DNA of 39,405 nucleotides, from assembly GCA_037074765.1 (NCBI GenBank), contig JBAMDO010000330.1:1-39405 (forward strand), in the 5' to 3' direction. Of this stretch, positions 1 to 9,400 are shown one piece after another. Each line of letters starts with the position of its first letter. Within the stretch, counting starts at the first letter, position 1. Under the pieces are notes generated by a model that ran no database searches, was not told the origin of the DNA, and worked only from the letters and a program-made list of their open reading frames with translations. A program made the translations under genes and the position numbers. This DNA is from Mansonella perstans. Its lineage: Eukaryota; Nematoda; Chromadorea; Rhabditida; Onchocercidae.

Positions 1-54
1 AGTCATATGAAGTTTCAGACCATATTTTCTGCCATTTCCATATTGTATTTTCAG

Positions 55-165
55 GTCTGCCTGCTGTTCTCGGGATTTCTGCTTTTTTTATTAACTGGAA
101 TCAGTCAGACGAGGTATGCAACGGCGGTTGTGCAGCAAGTTGGGCAGCATCGGAAGAAAAAATAG
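55..165 (+). CDS. 3' terminal exon of an unidentified small membrane protein (partial)
   Basis: A clean acceptor (TTTTCAG ending at base 54) is followed by an open frame of 36 codons ending in TAG at 163-165. The start is outside the window. The peptide opens with a hydrophobic stretch of about 16 residues (VCLLFSGFLLFLLTGI), continues with SQTRYATAVVQQ and ends HRKKK, so it reads as the last transmembrane helix of a membrane protein with a short basic tail. The Lys-rich end resembles, but does not exactly match, a KKxx ER-retrieval signal. An AATAAA at 175-180 lies only ten bases after the stop; a second, in ATTAATAAAC near 614, would give a longer UTR. The reading phase at base 55 is inferred from the open frame. 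I do not recognise the family. Confidence 0.5.
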   Translation, partial: VCLLFSGFLLFLLTGISQTRYATAVVQQVGQHRKKK

Positions 166-1135
166 TAGGAATGTAATAAATCAGTTAATTTATTTAATTA
201 AAATTTATTTGTTGATCCTGATTGTACCTTAAACGGTAATTCAAATGAGCATCAGAAGCAAAATATGTCGATTTGTATGAACTTAATTTAATTCTGTAAA
301 TTTCAATAGTTTGCATACACTAAGAAGAACAGTAACATTGATTTTACACATACTGCTTAAGTTCAAAAGACATGATGTACTTTTTTTACCTTATGTATAG
401 GTAGCATCTTTAGTTTTTATAATTCGCCTTAAAAATATGGTAAGCTTTGCACATTTTTTGTATTACTTATTATTCATTACTAGATGGCATGTAAGTAAGC
501 TTAAATTAGGGACATTTTAGTAATATCATACTGCTTAGTTATTTTGATGTTATCTGCTTCATGTTGTCACACTTTTGTTACCTCATTTTCTTTTGTTGTA
601 AATGCAAGACATTAATAAACTTTCTTTGTTTCCATGATTTCTTCGTGAAGATGATTAATAGTGATGGTATTCATTGGTTATCATGTCCTCATTCATCGCA
701 TTTAACAATTATTTATTGTTCTCTTTGATCAATGTGCGAAATATCACTTTTAGTATTAGTCTTTGTAGTAAAAAAAATTGGTATAAAATTTAAACAGATG
801 TTAAGAAAGATTCCTCTAGTATACTATTTGTTAACTGTATACCTATGCTCTACCAAGAAATCATTTTGCAAAATCATTGTTATTTTACAACTTTGACTTC
901 TCATTCAAAGAGGACATTTTTTATAATGATTTACAATAATGATACAGTAGTATAATGCAGTTTATTCTAGATTTCTTGTCACTATTAGGTGACATAAATG
1001 CATGCATGTTGCAGCACCTTTGTGACACCTTATCAAGTTTTAGGAAAAAAATTTGTAGGATGTTGAATATATTGTGATATTGGATGATTTAATTTTAGAT
1101 AAAATTCAATGTTTTACATTTAAATAAAATGTACA
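166..1135. other. Intergenic region upstream of the LRR gene
   Basis: AT-rich DNA without a supportable gene. It should hold the 3' end of the gene on the left and the promoter of the LRR protein. Only poly(A)-like AATAAA motifs near 175 and 614 and an acceptor-like TTAATTTTAG ending at 1098 stand out. Confidence 0.5.
1091..1098 (+). promoter_or_regulatory. Putative SL trans-splice acceptor of the LRR gene
   Basis: The sequence AATTTTAG ends 37 bases before the chosen ATG at 1136, and no upstream donor or exon is apparent. In nematodes such a site close to the start codon usually receives a spliced leader. An extra out-of-frame ATG at 1129 lies between the site and the main start. Confidence 0.4.
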
Positions 1136-2800
1136 ATGGGAAACGAATCTTCGAAATCCAAATTACCATCCACAGCGGCAACAACAAATATAACATCAGG
1201 AAAGAAAAAATTAACTTTGGGCATCAAACATCATGGTCCATCTTTATCGGTCATACAGCGTCATCTGGAAACAGCGCAGAAAAGTCGAGTTTTACAACTG
1301 AGGAATTGTGGCATGAAAATATTGCCTGAACAGTTGCAAGAAGTAGGCATTTTTTTTTCCATTCCTTCAGACAATTTTATGCGATCATTCCGCAGAAAAA
1401 TCGAATCACTCCGGACTGCTGTCATTGTTAGTAATTTATAATCAGTCCAGACTACTGTCACTATTAGTAATTTATAATCACTCCGGACTACTGTCACTGT
1501 AGTTTATAATCAGTCTGGACTACTGTCATTGTTAGTAGTTTATAGTCAGTCCGGACTGCTGTCATTATTAGTAATTTATCCTTATACTTGATGATAACTG
1601 GTCATTCGATATCATCAGTTTTTTAAACAATTGTAGTTATAAGTTCGTACATAAGTTATTGAAAAAACTTATAACACGAAGTAACATGTGAAGCAGTCCC
1701 AATATTGCACTTTTATTTATGATATTATCATTGTCACTGACACACCATGAATGCTAACGATAACTTTCATTAATAATATCAGTAATTTTCTAGTGTTAGA
1801 AGTTGTTTTCTTTTTTTCCTTTTTTTTTACACTGAATTCTCTCAAATAAGCTTGCTCCAAGTTTAAATTTATATTTAGGTTTGTGAAATTCTTCGAAATT
1901 TGGATGTTTCACAGAACAGAATCCGAAGTCTACCAGCATTTATCGGTTCATTCAGTAATCTGAAACAACTTCATTTTTCCAATAATGAATTGGGAAATTT
2001 ACCGGATGAAATAGGTGTTCTGAAGAAGCTGGAAATTTTGGACCTTTCATGCAATCAACTTAGTTCTCTTCCAGAATCGTTAGCTGGCTTATGCTCGTTG
2101 AAAACATTAAATATATCGAAAAATAAGTTCACTCATTTACCGGTATGTGTGTGCTACATGTCGGCACTCAATATTCTTGACGTATCATCAAATTTTATCG
2201 AATTTCTTCCTGATGAGGTTAGTTTTGAATTGTTAAAATTGGCTTTGAACCAAATTCCGAGCCTTATCTACTAGCGTTAGTGCAGGAGATTACATATGTT
2301 TGACTTAACAGACAAAATAATTTTAAAATTTAATTATAACTCAAATTTAATTGCAACTTCAGTATTATTTTTTTGACTGATTTTGATTATCACTATTTTG
2401 ATTGTCCTAAAGAGTGTAGTTTTTAGAGAAATCATTAATTAAAAATGGATCCTGTAAAACTTGTTGAAAATTTTCAAAAAAGATTTCTGATCCAACTTTC
2501 TTTTTTCATTCTTTCTTTTAATTTCAGGTGAAATTTTTGAAAACATCGGAACTTAATTTGAATCAAAACAGATTAAATACATTGAATGCGGTAAATTTGA
2601 TGCATTGCGAAGCTTTGCGAATACTTCGAGTTGAAGAAAATTGTTTGAACAAAACGGATTTCATAAGTGACTTCCTGATTCATTCCAATGTTAGTCTGAT
2701 TACGTATGCTGGAAATCTTTTCCAGGACAAAGATTTCCAAAGTTTATCCGGTTATGAGGAGTACCAAAACAGATATACAGCTACAAAGAGAAAAATGTAA
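1136..2800 (+). CDS. LRRC57: Leucine-rich-repeat protein, LRRC57 family, N-myristoylatable
   Basis: Three exons, 1136-1342, 1879-2217 and 2528-2800, join in phase 0 to give 272 aa. The protein starts MGNESSKSK, so Gly2 is a candidate N-myristoylation site as in animal LRRC57, which begins MGN. The stretch 'HLETAQKSRVLQLRNCGMK' matches the family's N-terminal cap (HVETAQKTGVFQL). Exon 2 encodes about four LxxLDLSxNxLxxLP repeats, for example LEILDLSCNQLSSLP. Exon 3 gives the conserved LNLNQNRLNTL, LRILRVEENCL and the ending GYEEYQNRYTATKRKM, against GYDKYMERFTATKKKF in vertebrates. It is about 30 residues longer than human LRRC57, mostly a polar insert after residue 9. Its likely role is as a membrane-associated scaffold; no enzymatic residues are seen. 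The start was chosen for the MGN motif. A candidate poly(A) signal lies at 3299-3304. Confidence 0.92.
1404..1579 (+). repeat. Minisatellite, five units of 36/32 bp, in LRRC57 intron 1
   Basis: Five head-to-tail copies of a unit opening AATCAGTCCGGACTACTGTC and ending TAGTAATTTAT. Unit lengths are 36, 36, 32, 36 and 36, exactly filling 1404-1579. Copies differ at a few positions (CACTCC/CAGTCC, ATTGTT/ACTATT). Each carries a TCCGGA or near-TCCGGA palindrome. Confidence 0.9.
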
Positions 2801-4900
2801 TTGGTAAGAATTTCTGCTTCATAAGAATTTCCCTTCAACTGTCATGTTTTGCTATTCGAGAAATAGTTCAATACTTATCATCATATTTACGACTCCGTGA
2901 TTTTTTGGTTTCAAAGCGTACGATATGAACTGTAGGAATCATAGATATAGTATTTCAGGGTGAAATCCGTTTCAGGATTTCTATTCCTCTCTTTGTGAAT
3001 ATGCTGAACACTTACACCCTTCTTTGTATTGTTTTAATGTTTAAAATAGTTCTTATCAACATTGCAGGTTATAAAATTTTTGTTTTATCAGGTTTAAACA
3101 GTGTCATTCCTCTTTTTTTTCTAATATTCCACCATTCATCGAAATTTTCAAGTATAATTTTAGTACAATAGATATAATAAGTAAAACTTTAAGTATATTT
3201 AAGTATAATTAATCTATTATGATCGATGTTATCTGTTGTTAAGTATATAAATGTATTGTGGTTGTGACCAGTGGTGAGATTAAAATCTAGAAGAAAAAAT
3301 AAACTGTAGCTTTAAATAGATAAGTTAGTTAACTTGATATCTTTTCCTTTTCCGAAAGAAATTTAGAAAATAGTGAAGTTGTTCAACTTATTGCTAATAA
3401 AATCATTCCATCTGTAATTTGAAAAAAAAAAAAAAAAAGAAAAAAAAAATATGAAATTTTGCTTAAAGGATCAGCAAGTTAGGTATAAATGGTATGTTTA
3501 ACGTGAAGCAAATTGTAAATTAGCAATGAATCATTCCATCTTATATAGTATAGTATTTATTCATTTTAATTTCTTCTGTATTATTATTTGCACTTCAGAT
3601 ATTTGACACTGATTACCTTTCTATTTTTCCATTTATCAATTTTATTGATAGTTTATCTGAACGTAATTTTTATGTTATGTTGAAAAAAAATCCATGTGAT
3701 AATGTAAATGATTCGATGAAAGATTTGATGAGAATTTTATCGAAACGATTATCGAGAATTACTAGAACGAGAATTTTTTTAATGCAAAATATCATACTGT
3801 TATGTGAAATCCAACTAAACTAAATGTGAATTATTTGTTAATAAAAAATGCTTCCTGTTCCAGATAAACTGCGATACACTGATTAGCAAATGATAAACAT
3901 AAAATGAAGGATGTGAGAGAGATGGATTATAGAGATTTACTGTTATCAGATATCTTATAATTACATTGATGTGAATTACAATTATCAGTTAATCAACTGG
4001 CCAAAATTTTACATTGTTAAAATCTTCCATAATAACTTGTCGAAATAAAAAAAAAATCAAGTTTCTTATTCGCAGAAATATTACAAGGTACGGTATATAT
4101 TATTAAAAAATACGGTCGAAGTAATTGTTGTACATTTTTCAGCACTAAGAAATTCAATTCTTCCACACTTGAAAATTCTCAATCGTTGGATTAATCCATT
4201 GCTATTGCTACGAGACATTCATCATTAATCATTCTGTTGTTAAAAGATACTAATTAGATCAGTAGATACTAATTAGATCATTTCAGTGAAATTCTGTTTG
4301 AATGCTTCAATGATTTTCATTGATATTTGAAAAACTGTTTGAAGCAGTTCATTCATAACAATAATCATTAATTGTTTATAACAGTTACAAATACTAAATA
4401 TTCGTATTGACTAACCCGTAAGCTATTTATCATAGCTTCCTTATAACATTTATACCATTTTTCAGATCATTGTCTAATTTCAAGTATTGCTTTGCTCATT
4501 AACTTTATTTAATTTTGCTTAATCGCTATAATTGCACTTCATTCCATTGCTAACATACTAATTAATTCATTATATGCGCAAATTGCTAATTACTTCATGG
4601 AATATCCGTAATTATATTAGCTGCCTAATTTACAGGATTGATTTTTTAAGGCTACTTCAACTTTCAATAATATCAATTTATTAGAATAAACGTATTACAC
4701 CAAATCATATAATAATTTACATATTTTGCTATATTTTTATTAATTAATTTATTCCCGAAGCTTAATTATAAGGTATACATCACAAAAATCTTTATAACAT
4801 ACGAATAAATCGCTCAACAGTATTTGTACATGATAATAATATCAACGTGAAAAAAAAATCGACGTTTTTAAGATCATAAATGAAATATGTATGTCAAATG

Positions 4901-5135
4901 TTACCAACGTCATATGTACTCCATATGCTATCAGGATCATATGCTATCAACGTCATATGTACGTCAGAAAGCTATTAACGTCATATGTATTCAGAAAGCT
5001 ATTAACGCCATATGTACGTCAGAAAGCTGTTAATGTCATATGTACGTCAGAAATGCTATTAATGTCATATGTACGTCAGAATGCTACTAACGTCATATGT
5101 ACGCCATATACTATCATATCTATGTTATCAACGTT
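4901..5135 (+). repeat. Minisatellite of ~28-bp quasi-palindromic units (CATATG core)
   Basis: About eight degenerate copies of a ~28-bp unit of the form TATTAACGTCATATGTACGT followed by CAGAAAGC. The central copies are the most regular and both ends are eroded. Within most units ACGT-CATATG-TACGT reads nearly the same on both strands. The array is translatable in one frame, but the resulting peptide is only the repeat read out. Confidence 0.88.
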
Positions 5136-5387
5136 CAAATGAACTAATTGCATTCATAATTAAAAAGTAATCAAAAATGAAAAAAAAGGAACGATAATTA
5201 AGAAAGTAATTAATTACAATGAAAAATAGGATATCCTTGTAAAAATATTTCGTATAAAGGTTAAGAATTATAATAGAATACATTTTTTATAAGCTTTTAC
5301 TTTTGAAATATTTTTATTGATATTGATATTGAAGAAAAAAAAAAGAAAATGAAGTAAATACGCAAAGAACAAAATGTGAGAATCTTT

Positions 5388-5570
5388 AAGAATCTAAGAA
5401 CGTGAAATCTATTTTGGAAGAATCTAACAACGCGGAGTTTATTTCGTAAAAATCTAGGAACGTGAAATCCATTTCGGAAGAATCTAAGAACGTGAAATCT
5501 ATTTTGGAAGAATCTGAGGATGTGGAGTCTATTTCGTAAGAATCTAAATCTTTAAGAATCTAAGGACACG
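5388..5570 (+). repeat. Minisatellite of 30-bp units
   Basis: Five contiguous 30-bp units (5388-5537) start AAGAATCTAAGAACGTGAAA. Two more partial copies follow to about 5570. Two variants occur: units 1, 3 and 4 carry GTGAAAT, while units 2 and 5 carry GCGGAGT or GTGGAGT and end TTTCGT. Confidence 0.88.
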
Positions 5571-6384
5571 ATATAAAGTAAGAAGCTAATGAATTTTATG
5601 AAATATTTTACATCTCGAAGAAAAAAGCACAAGATTGCATAAAGTATTTGAGTGTTGGAGCTAAATTTGCATAATGGTTAGCGCGCAATTTTCAAAAAAT
5701 CTGTTGAATTGAAACACTTCCGTTTTTTTCATTTCGTTTTTTCTTTTTATTGCAGGTGGTTTTTTTCATTGCTTTTGCGTGATAAGGTTTCATTTTTGGA
5801 TTTCAATTGGTTTTTATTTGTTGAAGCTCATAGAACAGCCAGATTAATTACTTTTATAAGCAAAGTTGTGAGCTCGTAATGATGAAAAAAAATTCAATGT
5901 TTTGCGTAGTTAGAAAGATAATGTAATTTGAACTAATTAAAGTTTTAAAGAAGTTTTGACCTTTAATTCATGACCTGTTGAAGTTTCGATTTAAAATATG
6001 CAGATTATAGAAATTTCAAGTTAAAATTTGCATGTAGAAGCAATGCTTCGTTATGATCAAAATAAGTGGTAGGTGTATGAAGAAGGTTAAAGTTTTTCTA
6101 ATGGATTGGGCTGTTATATCTTTATTGAAGTTTACGAAAATTTTTCGAGTAAAGCATTGTCGAAATTCTTGCAAGTCGCCATTGGGAACTTTTTGCGCAT
6201 TCAATTATGGTTAATTTCGTATGTATGTATCATTAACAGAACATTTCAATTATGAGCACCTTCAGATTCTCTGATATTCACCTCTCTAGTCATCTATTAC
6301 ATAAGCTATTAAATGGCATTGTGAACATTTTAATCGTACAGTTAATTTTCATGAAACTTTTTATTCTTTCATTAATAATTTCTA

Positions 6385-6392
6385 GATTTCAG
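6385..6392 (+). promoter_or_regulatory. Putative SL trans-splice acceptor of the myosin gene
   Basis: TCTAGATTTCAG (with the AG at 6391-6392) precedes the chosen ATG at 6405 by 12 bases, and no donor is evident upstream. A short spacing of this kind is typical of nematode spliced-leader addition. The in-frame ATG at 6252 would lie in the pre-splice region. Confidence 0.45.
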
Positions 6393-6404
6393 TTTTACCT
6401 TAAG

Positions 6405-9400
6405 ATGTTGAAATTGGAAACTGTGAATACAGTCAGTTCAAAACAAGATGAACGTGTTTGGGTACCTGATCCCACTGAAGGATTTGTATTGGGCATTGTA
6501 ATTCAAGTAAATTTTGGGATAAACATTTTAATCTTATAGTTTGTTTTTCATAAAACTTTCTCTTTGTGATTTTTATGAGCTTAAATTAAATGTAATTTCA
6601 TTGATTGAAATTACGTGAATTATTACTTGATATTGTTGAACAAACATGATTCATTTCGATAAATATTCATTTTTGTTGCTAATAAATTTTCCTGTTTCTT
6701 TTTTGGATAAATAAAATTTCTATGAAAGAATATTTTATTTAACTATGTATGAATAAATAAGAAATCGTGAACATAAAGGTATTTGTGTTAGGAAGTTAGG
6801 GAAACCATAATTAGGATTATTTATGAGTCGATGAAAGAAAAGGCCAATACTATCATTAAAGTTTTAACATTCATGCAGAATCAAAGATGGTTATGGTAAC
6901 TGTATCTTAGAGGAAGGATGAAAGTCAACAGTATTTCAGAAGTTGACATGAATTTTTATGTTGCAGAATGTAGCAGATGATCGTGTATTATTGAAAATTG
7001 AAGGTACGGGTCGTGAAAAAACCGTATGCCGGGAAGAGTTGCAATCTGTGAATCCATCTAAGTTAGATAAAATAGAAGATATGTCGTCGCTTTCACACTT
7101 AAACGAAGCTTGTATATTGCACAACCTTCGGCAGCGGTACTACTCATCGCTTATATATGTAAGTTGTAATTGACAAGTTTAAGCGTGCCTATTGTTGACT
7201 GATAACATTAGGTGACCAGAAGTTTCATATAATGCACATCCTTTATATGGTTTCTTTCTACAGACATATTCCGGCTTATTTTGTGTTGTTATCAATCCAT
7301 ACAAATGGATGCCTCATATCTATTCAACAGCTGTGATGAAAAGTTATCGTGGACGAAAGCGGCATGAAGTACCACCTCATGTATTTGCAGTGACTGACTG
7401 TGCTTACCGCGAAATGTTGCATCGTTCGTTTTTGTGAATTTGTATGGTGATGAAAATTATAAAGACTAAGACTATATTTAAAAATGCAAAAGTAAGAATG
7501 TAAGAATTTCTTGAAATTTCAGAACGAGAAGACCAATCTATCCTTTGTACGGGAGAATCAGGTGCTGGAAAAACGGAAAATACGAAGAAAGTAATCCAGT
7601 ATTTAGCAGATGTTGCGGGTGCTGGACGGCACATGCGTTCATCAGTTGCGAGAAGTCCGGGAAAGGTTGTGTTCCTCATGAAACTTGATTTTTAATTTTA
7701 TTGAAAACTGACTATGTTCTTTTTAATCTTTAACAGTTTCCTAAAATAAATTTTTATAAAAAAATATCCAACAAGATATGACACTTAGCTTAGACTGTGC
7801 GCTGAACATTGACATTTCAAGGTTTCAATAATGCTTGAAGTAAGACTTGTTTGTTTTTATTTGAAATTATTTTTTTTTGCATATATTTAATTTTTTTTTC
7901 AATTCAGGGTCTGATGACGGCATCATCGTCACTATCACCACTTTCGGGAAGCGTCCCATCTGTTGTATGTTTTTTTGATACAGTTGGTTTTGAGAACATT
8001 TTTTGTTATAACGAGCAGATATTAAATAACCGTTGGAGGACAAGTGAGACGATTTAAGAGCTTTGCTGAGAAAAGTCTTTTTTACTTGATTGAATATTTG
8101 ATGCAGGGCCAGTTGGAAGATCAGTTGCTACTAGCGAATCCGATCCTCGAGGCTTTCGGTAACAGTAAAACAATTAAGAATGACAATTCTTCGAGATTCG
8201 TGGGTTATATTTCTTCTCTTGTTTGTTCTAGTTAATTTATGACCGGATGTGATCATATTCTTTAAGAGCTGTCTCTTCAGTGATTTTCATTTTACGCATA
8301 TTTTTCTGTTCTACGTTCTCACGCTTCTCTTCCTATGTTTTGCTATCTGTGCATAATTCAAAAAATAACTGTTGTTTATTGTAAGGTTCTTGCTTGAACA
8401 CTTGGATTGCAGATTTTTCTCTCTGCAGGGAAATTTTTTTCCAAAAATAAAAATCGGGCACTGTTTAAGATTTTATGATTATTATCAACATTTACTGGAA
8501 ATTATAATTTAAAGACCTTTGAAAATTCATCGCAGGGTAAATTTATCCGGGTAAATTTCGATCAGAGTGGGTGCATATCTGGTGCAAATATCGAACATTA
8601 TTTGTTGGAAAAATCGCGTACTGTCCGACAGGCATCAAATGAACGATCATTTCACTTCTTTTATCAATTATTGCTTGGTTCACCTGCCAACAAGAAAAGT
8701 ACAACGTTTCTAAATATTAGAACATGAGCGTTTAGGTTTGAAAGTTCTGTATGGTGATAAAAGATTTTAGGTTAATGTTCCTTTATGAAGTAAAGTCAAA
8801 TGATACAGTTTGAAATAGACATAAGATAAATATGCCTATTTTCGTAACTGAAAGTTAAAATCATTAACCGCCTAGTTCAGCTTTAAGCTATATTTCATTG
8901 TGTGTGAACTGCTTATTAGAAATTTGATACAAGCTTTTTAAAATATTTTTTAATATAAAAGTTATTTCTCATTATGTTTAGACGATCAAAGTGCATTATT
9001 GATACTATAAACTGGTTATTTCACAGGTATATTTTTAATGGATGATATCGACAACTATCGTTTCCTTACTAATGGGAATCTTGTTATCCCGAATGTTGAT
9101 GATGCTTCGGAATTGTTAAGTACTTTGAATGCAATGAAAAGGATGGATTTTTCGGACAGAGATATTGATGGTTGATTAAATCATTTAATTTGAAATGGAA
9201 CTTACGATAAATATTAATTTTTCATAGCAATAATAAATCTCCCTAATTATTTTAGATTACTGTTCAACTTCATAGTATAATTCAGTATGCTTCGAATTAC
9301 TTTTTAACATCTTGGAATAAGATATTTGACACAAGCAAATGAAGTTTGATTTGTAAATTTTATGGTAGTACTTATTTGAAGTAATGCATAATAAGAACAG

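Larger units (their letters stand above)
2801..6404. other. Gene-free region between LRRC57 and the myosin gene
   Basis: About 3.6 kb of AT-rich DNA with no convincing coding sequence. It contains the LRRC57 3' UTR (candidate AATAAA at 3299-3304), an A-rich tract near 3421-3450, a doubled AGATACTAATTAGATCA near 4245-4280, two minisatellites listed separately, and presumably the myosin promoter. Confidence 0.6.

Noticed and set aside
1261..1497. 78-codon minus-strand frame overlapping LRRC57 exon 1
   Set aside because: Half of it reads the intron minisatellite and the rest is antisense to a well-supported exon.
4891..5142. 83-codon plus-strand frame with repeated YVRQ/NVICT words
   Set aside because: It is simply the translation of the 28-bp minisatellite; the unit length is not a multiple of three and the frame wanders.
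6252..6404. N-terminal extension of the myosin to an earlier in-frame ATG
   Set aside because: The extra 51 residues are hydrophobic and unlike any myosin, and a good acceptor lies 12 bases before the ATG at 6405.
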